Source of the DNA: UBA4416 sp048498515
Lineage (GTDB): Bacteria; Bacteroidota; Bacteroidia; B-17B0; Aurantibacillaceae
Direction: 5' to 3'
Assembly: GCA_048498515.1 (NCBI GenBank)
Contig: JBEHXV010000003.1
Location: 1-64,000 of the forward strand
DNA: 64,000 nt
The notes beneath the pieces were generated by a model. The model was not told where the DNA came from. It searched no databases and was given only the letters and a program-made list of their open reading frames with translations. Shown here in pieces: positions 8,215 through 15,470 of this stretch (position 1 is its first letter; every line of letters begins with the position of its first letter). The translations under genes were made by a program, and so were the position numbers.

Positions 8215-9558
8215 ATGAAGCCAAACCACGGTCTAATTTACCTATTTTATTTACTCTTTTTGTGCACCGGCATAAGGTCGCAAAATATATATACTGTAGC
8301 TGGATCAGGAACTTTAGGGTATTCGGGCGATGGCAATTTGGCTGTAACCGCTCAGTTAAGCTATCCACATGCCATTGCTGTTGATAATTCAGGCGCACTA
8401 TACATAGCAGACACCTACAATGATCGCATTAGAAAAGTAAACCCAAATGGAATCATTACCACTATTGCGGGTACAGGGGTTAGTGGTTTTTCAGGAGATG
8501 GTGGTCCTGCTGTTTCAGCGCAAGTAAATTATGTTTTAGGAATTGCCGTTGATCAAAACAACAATATCTACATTTCCGACAATGGAAACAACAGAATTAG
8601 AAAAATAAACCCAGCCGGTATTATTACAACTATTGCCGGAACGGGCATTCCAAACTTTTCAGGCGATGGAGGTCCGGCAAACCTGGCTGAAATAAACAGC
8701 CCGTATGGAATTACCACTGATGCTTTAGGAAATATCTTGTTTGCTGATAGATATAATAACCGGATAAGAAAAATAAATGCTTCCGGAATTATTTCTACTG
8801 TAGCTGGTAACGGAAATAATATTTATGCCGGCGATGGGGGATCTGCCACCTCTGCTTCTATACCCCTACCTGTTGGACTTTGTGTTGATATAAATAACAA
8901 CCTGTATGTTTGCGGCGCTAATGTCAGAAAAATAAATTCATCCGGTATTATTGATCCATTCGCGGGAGAAGGGTCGTCCGGATTAGGAGATAACGGACCG
9001 GCTATTTCATGCAGATTTAGTATACCATATGGATTATCAGCTGATGCGCTTGGTAATATCTATGTGTCAGATGTTGGTAATGACAGAGTTAGAAAAATAA
9101 ACAACTCCGGGATAATAACAACAATTGCCGGTACAAGTGCCAGTGGTGGACCTTTAGGTGATGGTGGTCCTGCCAGTGCTGCCAATTTATTTTATCCGAC
9201 AAATGCAATTTCCGATGCCCAAGGCAATGTTTATATATGTGATAAAAATAACCATAGAGTCAGAGTGATATGTAACATGAACAATTGTGTATTAGGTGAA
9301 ACTGAATACATAAAAGACAACATTAGGTTCTCTGTTTTTCCTAATCCAAGTGTTAGTGAATTTAATATCAAAATTGAAGATGAATTTAATGATGGAGAAT
9401 TGATCTTAATTAATTCAATCGGCCAAAAAGTTTACGAACAAAAAATAACACAAGGTGAAACTAAAATAAACACATTTGGCCTGGCTAACGGTATATACAA
9501 TTTTGTACTACTTAAAAATAAAAGCAAAGCGGGTTGTGGAAAAATAATTTTAGAATAA
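8215..9558 (+). CDS. Secreted NHL-repeat protein with T9SS sorting domain
   Basis: A 447-residue cargo of type IX secretion. Signal peptide runs to about residue 23 (GIRSQ). It is followed by six or seven NHL repeats of about 55 residues, each with a variant of GNIYISDNGNNRIRKI and a glycine-rich TIAGTGxxGFSGDGGPA segment, forming a beta propeller. The C-terminal 80 residues (FSVFPNPSVSEFNIKI to NGIYNFVLL) are a type A sorting domain, to be cleaved by PorU. The role is unknown; NHL propellers usually bind partners or glycans. It is convergent with the next lipoprotein gene. Confidence 0.92.
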   Translation: MKPNHGLIYLFYLLFLCTGIRSQNIYTVAGSGTLGYSGDGNLAVTAQLSYPHAIAVDNSGALYIADTYNDRIRKVNPNGIITTIAGTGVSGFSGDGGPAVSAQVNYVLGIAVDQNNNIYISDNGNNRIRKINPAGIITTIAGTGIPNFSGDGGPANLAEINSPYGITTDALGNILFADRYNNRIRKINASGIISTVAGNGNNIYAGDGGSATSASIPLPVGLCVDINNNLYVCGANVRKINSSGIIDPFAGEGSSGLGDNGPAISCRFSIPYGLSADALGNIYVSDVGNDRVRKINNSGIITTIAGTSASGGPLGDGGPASAANLFYPTNAISDAQGNVYICDKNNHRVRVICNMNNCVLGETEYIKDNIRFSVFPNPSVSEFNIKIEDEFNDGELILINSIGQKVYEQKITQGETKINTFGLANGIYNFVLLKNKSKAGCGKIILE

Positions 9559-9576
9559 TTTTAATAAAAAACATCT

Positions 9577-10023
9577 TTACTTCTTCAAGCCAACATAAAG
9601 CAAGATCGCCGGCAATGTAGCAGTTAAGAACAAGACAATTTTCTCTACGTCCACTTTTGTCACATTCTCTAAATTATCAGGGCAATCAATGCAGGAGCCT
9701 ATATAAGTGACCTTGTCTTTTTTTGAATAGGTTACGGCCAGCTGTGTATACTTACCAAGCGATTCGCGCCCGTTTGTTGGCCGGGTGTTCAAATACAATG
9801 TTTTACGGTCTTTAACCCTGTACACATAAATAAACGTGGTGCTTGTATCGGTCAATGCATGAAGATTGTAGGGTTTGAGATTCAAAGTTTTCTCTACCTC
9901 CTCCCTGGTCATGCCCAGTTTCAGGATCATCACTTTATCAAGCGTGCTGTATTTTGGCGACTGAACAATGCAGGAGGTAAAAAGCAACGGAATAACTAAT
10001 AGTATCAGTAAATAGCTTTTCAT
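9577..10023 (-). CDS. Lipoprotein with BamE/SmpA-like motif and C-terminal hydrophobic segment
   Basis: 148 residues from ATG 10023, chosen because MKSYLLILLVIPLLFTSC is a complete lipoprotein signal with Cys18; the frame is open 11 codons further upstream. LKLGMTREEVEKTLNLKPY resembles the start of SmpA/OmlA (BamE-like) domains, and a basic beta-rich stretch follows (TFIYVYRVKDRKTLYLN). The last 24 residues are hydrophobic (VLFLTATLPAILLYVGLKK), which is unusual for a BamE relative. It could be an envelope assembly factor, but the match is limited to the short motif. Confidence 0.7.
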   Translation of the reverse strand: MKSYLLILLVIPLLFTSCIVQSPKYSTLDKVMILKLGMTREEVEKTLNLKPYNLHALTDTSTTFIYVYRVKDRKTLYLNTRPTNGRESLGKYTQLAVTYSKKDKVTYIGSCIDCPDNLENVTKVDVEKIVLFLTATLPAILLYVGLKK

Positions 10024-10154
10024 TGTAATAGGTAAAATGCTTTTAGCTAAATGCACAAAAAAGGATGCCAGTACTATTGCATTTTTGCGTTACTAAATTG
10101 ATAAAATCTCTTAGCCCCGTTTTTTAATACAATTAAATTTAATATCTTGGGCTT

Positions 10155-10544
10155 GTGAATGTCCCCCCAAACGCAAAAGAACTGGCTTGTTTTTATACCT
10201 GGAAAGGGGAAGATGGAATTGTGCGCACTAAAGTAAAACCGGGTGCGGATGTAACGGTCCAGTTCGCCAAAGAAAATTCAGACGCGGTTAACGCCTTGTA
10301 TGTCGATCGCAAATTTCCGTTGTTGATTGATTCAAGGGGCATTCGATCCATGACACGTGATGCCAGGAACCAGTTCACTACCAAAGGCAGGGAAACCAAC
10401 ACCATGGCTTTTGCCATTATTATTGATTCTTCCCTGAGCAAAGTGATCGGCAATTTCTTTTTAGGGATCAACAAACCCGCGGTACCAACCCGTTTATTTG
10501 ACAATGAAACAGACGCTGAAGCATGGCTCAAAACGCTCCTCTAG
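10155..10544 (+). CDS. SpoIIAA-like / DUF7793-type protein
   Basis: A 129-residue cytosolic protein beginning at a GTG (10155); no in-frame ATG exists until deep in the protein. The fold pattern is that of the STAS/SpoIIAA-like family: strands FYTWKGEDGIVRTKV, FPLLIDSRGIRSM and AFAIIIDSSLSKVIGNFFLGI, ending FDNETDAEAWLKTLL, as in the DUF7793 family of flavobacteria. The equivalent of the phosphorylated serine of SpoIIAA is not obvious. It overlaps the following kinase gene by 22 bases, which suggests translational coupling and a shared role in signalling. Confidence 0.78.
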   Translation: MNVPPNAKELACFYTWKGEDGIVRTKVKPGADVTVQFAKENSDAVNALYVDRKFPLLIDSRGIRSMTRDARNQFTTKGRETNTMAFAIIIDSSLSKVIGNFFLGINKPAVPTRLFDNETDAEAWLKTLL

Positions 10545-11335
10545 AAAAGTACGCGGTTTCCGCTAATTCAGATTATTCTGTGAACAGGGCCAACGAGATC
10601 CTGGACGTCATCATGTCGTATGCAAGGCTCGAGTTTAAAAAGAAAATCACCATCAGCAACCAGCAGGATGTATTTGATGGCATCAGTGCCGGCGTGAACA
10701 TGCTTGGCGAAGAGCTGGAGAATTCCACCATTTCACTCAAAGAAAAAGAGCAGCTTTTAAAAGAGGTGCATCACCGTGTAAAAAATAATTTACAGATCAT
10801 TTCAAGCCTGCTGAACCTGCAATCGGAACATTCGCAGGATGAAAAATTCCTGATGATGATCCGCGAAAGCAAGAACCGCATCTCATCCATGGCATTGATC
10901 CACGAGATGCTGTACACCTCGAAAGATTTCAGCCAGGTAAACATCAATGCCTACATTACAAAGTTAAGTCAAAGCATTTACCAGTCGTTTTACATGGCCG
11001 AAAGCAATGTGTCATTTGAGTACGCCATTGATACCACGCTGTTCTTTGAGATCGACCGCATGATCCCGATAGGTTTGATCCTGAATGAGATCATCAGCAA
11101 CTCTTTAAAATATGCTTTTCCCGATAAGCAAGGGCTCATTTCCATCGAGTTTTTCAAAACCAGCGAGACCTATACTTTAATTGTAAAAGACAACGGGATT
11201 GGTGTGCCTGTCGGTTTTGATTTTAAAACCTCCAAAAGCCTGGGGATCCAATTAATTCATATGCTGTCGGAGCAGTTGGATGGCAAGCTTGTTTTTGGCA
11301 ATGATAATGGCACGTGTTATAAATTGTGTTTTTAG
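10523..11335 (+). CDS. Soluble HisKA_2-type sensor histidine kinase
   Basis: 270 residues with no signal peptide or membrane segment. The N-terminal 70 residues (RANEILDVIMSYARLEF, ISAGVNMLGEELE) form a helical, HAMP-like region seen in other Bacteroidota kinases. KEVHHRVKNNLQIISSLLNLQ holds the phospho-acceptor His (H83 or H84) of the HisKA_2 family. The HATPase domain has the N-box NEIISNSLKYAF, G1 box DNGIGVP and a later glycine loop. Nothing in the protein could sense an external signal, so the input probably comes from the overlapping SpoIIAA-like partner. No response regulator gene is adjacent. Confidence 0.9.
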   Translation: MAQNAPLEKYAVSANSDYSVNRANEILDVIMSYARLEFKKKITISNQQDVFDGISAGVNMLGEELENSTISLKEKEQLLKEVHHRVKNNLQIISSLLNLQSEHSQDEKFLMMIRESKNRISSMALIHEMLYTSKDFSQVNINAYITKLSQSIYQSFYMAESNVSFEYAIDTTLFFEIDRMIPIGLILNEIISNSLKYAFPDKQGLISIEFFKTSETYTLIVKDNGIGVPVGFDFKTSKSLGIQLIHMLSEQLDGKLVFGNDNGTCYKLCF

Positions 11336-11341
11336 TCTGTG

Positions 11342-11395
11342 AGACCTGACAGGTTTGGTACACAGCGTGCTAAAAAAACCTGACAGGTCTTTTTT
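11342..11395 (+). terminator. Rho-independent terminator after the kinase gene
   Basis: agacctgacaggttt (11342-11356) pairs with aaacctgacaggtct (11376-11390) with one central mismatch, and a run of T follows. It lies 7 bases after the kinase stop. The cctgacaggt palindrome is also common as a dispersed Bacteroidota intergenic repeat, so it may be a repeat recruited as a terminator. Confidence 0.75.
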
Positions 11396-11532
11396 CAAAA
11401 CCTTATTATTTCATAAACTCCTGAAAAAGAGGCATAAACGTTGAGATTTTGAGCATAAAAATGCCTTTGCCACGTTAATAATTTGCCTATATTTAACCTT
11501 CTAAATTTTAAAATTATCAGATCAGAACTAAT

Positions 11533-13056
11533 ATGGAAAAAGTATTAAAATCCTTAGGTATTAAAGATGTGAACATTGGCTGCGCAACCGGTAAAAATTA
11601 TTTTGCCAGCGGCGATATCATTGAATCATACAGCCCGGTTGATGGTAAATTAATTGCCAAAGTACAGGTTGCTAACGAAAAAGATTATGAAAAAGTAGTG
11701 CAGGTAGCTGCCGAAGCGTTTAAAACCTGGCGTAATGTTCCCGCCCCAAAACGCGGAGAGATCGTTCGCCAGTTTGGTGAAAAATTACGTGCTAAAAAAC
11801 AAGACCTGGGACAACTTGTTTCTTATGAAATGGGAAAATCCTTACAGGAAGGTTTGGGCGAAGTTCAGGAAATGATCGACATCTGCGATTTTGCCGTTGG
11901 TGTTTCGCGTCAGCTGTATGGTTTAACCATGCACTCCGAAAGGGAAAGCCACCGCATGTACGAACAATGGCATCCATTAGGAATTGTAGGTATTATTTCG
12001 GCCTTCAACTTCCCGGTTGCTGTATGGAACTGGAATACTGCCTTAGCCTGGATCTGCGGTGACGTGTGCATCTGGAAGCCATCGAGCAAAGTGCCTTTAT
12101 GCGCTGTAGCCTGCCACAACATATGGAACGAAGTAGCCGCTGAGAATAATTTACCCGAAGGTATTTCCTGCTTACTGGTAAGCCCGGGCTCAATTGGTGA
12201 AAAAATGTGTGAGGATGGACGCGTACCATTGGTATCGGCAACGGGCTCTACCCGCGTTGGAAAAATTGTAGGCACAAAAGTAGCCAACCGTTTTGGCCGC
12301 TCTATTTTAGAACTGGGTGGAAACAATGCCATCATCATTACACCTAATGCCGACTTAAAAGCCTGCTTGCCGGGTATTGTATTTGGCGCGGTTGGCACAG
12401 CCGGTCAGCGTTGCACATCAACCCGCCGTTTAATCATTCATGAAGATATTTATGAAGATGTGAAACAAAAACTGGTAAGCGCTTACAAACAATTACGCAT
12501 TGGCGATCCTTTGGATGAGAACAACCACGTTGGTCCGTTAATTGACAAGGGCGCGGTTAAAGATTACATGATCTCTATTGAGCGTGTGATCTCCGAAGGT
12601 GGAAAGATCCTGGTACCGGGTGGTGTGCTGGATGGAAAAGGCTATGAAAGCGGCTGCTACGTAAAACCATGCATTGCCGAAGCTAAAAATGATTTTGAAA
12701 TTGTACAGCACGAAACATTCGCGCCAATTTTATACATTATGAAATACAAAACCATTGAAGAAGCCATTGAATTACAAAATGGCGTTCCTCAGGGCTTGTC
12801 TTCTTCCATCATGACGTTAAATATGCGTGAAGCCGAACAGTTCTTATCTGCTGCAGGTAGCGATTGCGGTATTGCCAACGTAAACATTGGTACCAGCGGT
12901 GCTGAGATTGGTGGCGCTTTTGGCGGCGAAAAAGAAACCGGTGGCGGTCGCGAAAGCGGATCGGACAGCTGGAAAGCTTACATGCGCCGTCAAACCAATA
13001 CCATTAACTATGGTACAAAATTAACATTGGCGCAAGGCATCAAATTTGATTTCTAA
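11533..13056 (+). CDS. ALDH7-type aldehyde dehydrogenase (alpha-aminoadipate semialdehyde dehydrogenase-like)
   Basis: 507-residue NAD-dependent aldehyde dehydrogenase. The N-terminal half has YSPVDGKLIAKVQ and the motifs SAFNFPVAVWNWNTALA and GDVCIWKPS, strongly ALDH7 (antiquitin)-like. The catalytic Glu is in LELGGNNAIII and the catalytic Cys in AGQRCTSTRRL. C-terminal GEKETGGGRESGSD matches the ALDH7 substrate loop. Family members oxidise 2-aminoadipate 6-semialdehyde (piperideine-6-carboxylate) in lysine breakdown. No other lysine-degradation gene is in the window, so the substrate is inferred from family only. It is monocistronic, flanked by palindromic sequences on both sides. Confidence 0.93.
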   Translation: MEKVLKSLGIKDVNIGCATGKNYFASGDIIESYSPVDGKLIAKVQVANEKDYEKVVQVAAEAFKTWRNVPAPKRGEIVRQFGEKLRAKKQDLGQLVSYEMGKSLQEGLGEVQEMIDICDFAVGVSRQLYGLTMHSERESHRMYEQWHPLGIVGIISAFNFPVAVWNWNTALAWICGDVCIWKPSSKVPLCAVACHNIWNEVAAENNLPEGISCLLVSPGSIGEKMCEDGRVPLVSATGSTRVGKIVGTKVANRFGRSILELGGNNAIIITPNADLKACLPGIVFGAVGTAGQRCTSTRRLIIHEDIYEDVKQKLVSAYKQLRIGDPLDENNHVGPLIDKGAVKDYMISIERVISEGGKILVPGGVLDGKGYESGCYVKPCIAEAKNDFEIVQHETFAPILYIMKYKTIEEAIELQNGVPQGLSSSIMTLNMREAEQFLSAAGSDCGIANVNIGTSGAEIGGAFGGEKETGGGRESGSDSWKAYMRRQTNTINYGTKLTLAQGIKFDF

Positions 13057-13063
13057 CGCTAAT

Positions 13064-13132
13064 TACGAATAAATACGAATATACGAATCACCTACAGGCG
13101 TACAGATTCGTATATTCGTGTTAAAATTCGTA
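13064..13132. repeat. Nested inverted repeat of tacgaat words
   Basis: acgaatatacgaatc (13075-13089) is perfectly complementary to gattcgtatattcgt (13105-13119), with a 15-base loop. Outer words tacgaat (13064-13070) and attcgta (13126-13132) extend the dyad. It begins a few bases after the dehydrogenase stop. There is no clear T-run, so it may be a REP-like element or an mRNA 3'-end stabiliser rather than a classic terminator. Confidence 0.75.
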
Positions 13133-13165
13133 GTCATATAAATTCCTTAAAATAAAAAATAACAA

Positions 13166-13681
13166 ATGACCATTGACAAAAACAAAGTAGTATCGGTAAA
13201 TTATCATTTATCATCTCACATCGACGGTGATGCTCCTAAACTGGTTGAGCAAACAACTACAGAGCATCCATTTACATTCATGTTCGGCGTTGGACAATTA
13301 TTGCCTGACTTCGAAAAAAATCTTTTAGGTAAAACAGTAGGTGATAAGTTTGATTTTAAAATAACTCCGGCAAACGGTTATGGCTTATCAGACGAAGAAA
13401 TGATCGTTAAGATCCCTAAAGAAGCTTTTCACGTGGATGGCGAATTTGACTCGGAAAGAGTAAAAGAAGGTGAGGATCTGATGATGAACGATGCCGACGG
13501 GAACCAGTTAATGGGTTTTGTGGAGGAAGTTGGAGACGATTATGTAAAAATGGATTTTAACCATCCTTTAGCTGACCATAACTTACATTTTGTGGGCGAA
13601 GTATTATCTGTAAGAGAAGCAACTGCCGAAGAGATTGATCACGGTCACGTTCACGGGCCGGGAGGACATCACCACCACTAA
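13166..13681 (+). CDS. slyD: SlyD-like FKBP-type peptidyl-prolyl cis-trans isomerase
   Basis: 171 residues. It catalyses cis-trans isomerisation of prolyl bonds and acts as a chaperone in the cytosol. FKBP half-domains flank an inserted IF chaperone domain: VSVNYHL at the start, then FMFGVGQLLPDFEKNLLGK, the insert PANGYGLSDEEMIVKIPKEAF to MGFVEEV, and DFNHPLADHNLHFVGEVLSV. The short tail EIDHGHVHGPGGHHHH is a metal-binding His-rich tail, which in other SlyD proteins binds nickel. No hydrogenase or urease genes are nearby, so a general folding role is likely. Confidence 0.95.
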   Translation: MTIDKNKVVSVNYHLSSHIDGDAPKLVEQTTTEHPFTFMFGVGQLLPDFEKNLLGKTVGDKFDFKITPANGYGLSDEEMIVKIPKEAFHVDGEFDSERVKEGEDLMMNDADGNQLMGFVEEVGDDYVKMDFNHPLADHNLHFVGEVLSVREATAEEIDHGHVHGPGGHHHH

Positions 13682-13698
13682 TTTTATCATACACATAA

Positions 13699-13736
13699 AA
13701 AAACTCCGTCACGATAAATCGTGACGGAGTTTTTTT
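13699..13736. terminator. Bidirectional Rho-independent terminator
   Basis: A near-perfect hairpin: actccgtcacgat (13703-13715) and atcgtgacggagt (13718-13730), flanked by A-run and T-run on each side. It lies between convergent slyD and the lone LytTR gene and can serve both. Confidence 0.93.
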
Positions 13737-13741
13737 ATGTG

Positions 13742-14077
13742 CTATTTTGTTTTGTGCAAGCTTAAACGCTTTTCAGTTTCCTTTTTGTAGATCCGGCCAA
13801 CCGGGATCTTTTGCTGTCCTATAAATAAATTGCTTCCGGATATTCCTGTAACATGAGATATGTTAACGAAATAGGTTTTATGCACACGGATGAAATGGTC
13901 GCCAGGTAGCTGGTCGTTTAATTTTAGCATCGTGTTTCGGGTTAACCTGGTCCTGTCGGGACGGATGGTAAGTGCAATGTAATTTCCTTCGGCTTTTGCC
14001 CAAAGCAAATCAGTATAGGGGACAAAACAGGTTGTCCTTCCTTCTTTTATGAAAAGTCCTTCTGCTGAATTATCCAT
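13742..14077 (-). CDS. Stand-alone LytTR DNA-binding protein
   Basis: 111 residues consisting almost only of a LytTR domain: FVPYTDLLWAKAEGNYIALTI, RNTMLKLNDQLPGDHFIRVHKTYFVN, and the closing IPVGRIYKKE. No receiver domain is present. LytTR domains bind direct repeats upstream of promoters. It resembles the C-terminal half of the response regulator at 14757-15464 (RLYHSNILWLESDGNYTIIHL, FIRIHKSCIINKKQVTEL, LPIGRTYQ). It may be a constitutive or partner-controlled regulator. A repeat element separates the two genes. Confidence 0.9.
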   Translation of the reverse strand: MDNSAEGLFIKEGRTTCFVPYTDLLWAKAEGNYIALTIRPDRTRLTRNTMLKLNDQLPGDHFIRVHKTYFVNISHVTGISGSNLFIGQQKIPVGRIYKKETEKRLSLHKTK

Positions 14078-14222
14078 TTTTTATATCAAATATAGCCCGA
14101 AGGCTTTTTTGAATAAAAAAAATGTTTCAAACGACGGATTAATGTATGTGAACGACAGAAAAAACTTTATACAAGACCAACTAGAATAATTTAGATTATT
14201 TTCATACATCGTTTATTAGGAC
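14078..14222. other. AT-rich intergenic stretch upstream of the LytTR gene
   Basis: Holds the promoter region of the lone LytTR gene; no clear TAnnTTTG element was identified. Together with the repeat element it makes up the 679-base gap between the two regulator genes. Confidence 0.5.
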
Positions 14223-14713
14223 AATGTAGGATTAAATTAATCTATTTCTTTTTTCTTAGTCAAAAAAGAAACAAAAAGACAAGTCAAAACGATCGCAGCC
14301 CGCTCTTTTAATTTTTAAGTTTCGCAGCTGAAAAACACTGAAGGTTTTTCAGGCTCAACTAAAAAAATTAAAATTCACCCCTCACCGGCGCCGCGTTTTG
14401 ACAGGCCTGCGCGCTGCTTTGTAAAGGTTTATGTGTCAATATAAGATATAGACTAGCAAATAAATTGCTGAAAAAGAGAAAATACCTGACTTTAAAATAA
14501 ATAGTATTAGGGCAGCGCGGGGAAGTGAACGAAAAGTGCGAACCGCCATTTTTTCACTCCGTTTCCTGGGTAGGCTTGTGCGTAAAAAATGGCGGTTGGT
14601 TTTCGTTCTTGATTTTTTTGTTACTCTGCACACATGCTGGCTCAATTGTGTGCTACACAATTGCCCTCATCAAGGAAAAAAGTAAGTGAAAATGTATAAA
14701 ATAATCCTACATT
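14223..14713. mobile_element. MITE-like repeat element with 12-bp terminal inverted repeats and internal hairpins
   Basis: aatgtaggatta (14223-14234) is the exact reverse complement of taatcctacatt (14702-14713). Between them lie nested dyads: ttctttttt/aaaaaagaa (14246-14270), ctgaaaaac/gtttttcag (14328-14352) inside a longer AT-rich stem, gcgcgctgc/gcagcgcg, aaccgccatttttt/aaaaaatggcggtt (14541-14597) extended by gaacgaaaa/ttttcgttc, and caattgtgt-gct-acacaattg (14643-14663). No transposase-like frame exists; a 74-codon minus frame is not protein-like. No clear target duplication is visible. It is either a non-autonomous mobile element or a large structured intergenic repeat. Confidence 0.6.
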
Positions 14714-14756
14714 ATTCTACAACGATAAGTTTTTCATATAAGCATTCCACCAGCTT

Positions 14757-15464
14757 CTATTTAAATATATCCGTTACATTTGGTTGATAGGTCCTGCCAA
14801 TGGGCAGTTCTTCATTATTAATGATAACCATATTGGCCCTTAGCTCGGTAACCTGTTTTTTGTTGATAATACAGGATTTATGGATGCGGATGAACTTTGC
14901 AGCCGGCAATTGCTCCTCCAGCTCCGATAAAGCGGTTCGGATAACGCGGCGGTTGCTTTCTTTTAAATGAATAATAGTGTAGTTCCCATCCGATTCCAGC
15001 CATAAAATATTTGAATGGTAAAGACGAACCATGGCTCTCCCGTCTTTAACGGTCAGTTCTTCATTGTCTTCGTGTTTTACAGGAGTATGACCAGCATTAT
15101 ACAAGCCCAGTTCAATAGCTACCAAAAGGTCTTCCTTTTTAAATGGCTTCACAATATAGGCATTAGGACGTGTATGCTTGGCCTGGTCGATCATTGTTTT
15201 ATCGGCGTGCGATGTGATGTAAATAAAGGGAACGTGGTACTTGGTGTGCAGCAGGTTTCCAAGATCAATGCCCGTTTTATTTCTACCCAATTCAATATCG
15301 GTCAATACAAAATCAATCTTCCCTGATTCAAGGAATTGCACTGCCTCTTCCACCGATTCTACAATTGTGATCTGTTCACACCCTTCCTTTTGCAGGAATT
15401 GAGCAATGGTTTCAGCAATCAGGAGTTCATCTTCTACAATTAAAAAAGCGGAGTTTGCAATCAT
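14757..15464 (-). CDS. LytTR-family response regulator
   Basis: 235 residues from the ATG at 15464, 6 bases after the kinase stop; an in-frame TTG two codons upstream is less likely. The receiver domain has FLIVEDE (acidic pocket), VLTDIELG (phospho-acceptor Asp), YITSHAD and IVKPFKKEDL (conserved Lys). A LytTR DNA-binding domain occupies about residues 135-235. It is paired with the TPR sensor kinase immediately upstream, so it is presumably its output. HisKA_2 kinase with LytTR regulator is less usual than the LytS-type pairing. Confidence 0.95.
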   Translation of the reverse strand: MIANSAFLIVEDELLIAETIAQFLQKEGCEQITIVESVEEAVQFLESGKIDFVLTDIELGRNKTGIDLGNLLHTKYHVPFIYITSHADKTMIDQAKHTRPNAYIVKPFKKEDLLVAIELGLYNAGHTPVKHEDNEELTVKDGRAMVRLYHSNILWLESDGNYTIIHLKESNRRVIRTALSELEEQLPAAKFIRIHKSCIINKKQVTELRANMVIINNEELPIGRTYQPNVTDIFK

Positions 15465-15470
15465 GAACAA

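Noticed and set aside
13064..13132. Repeated tacgaat words as a possible CRISPR array
   Set aside because: The words are short, inverted rather than direct and without equal spacers.
14436..14660. A 74-codon minus-strand frame inside the repeat element
   Set aside because: Its composition is basic and low in family-like features, and it runs across two hairpins of the element; it is best explained as a by-product of the repeat.
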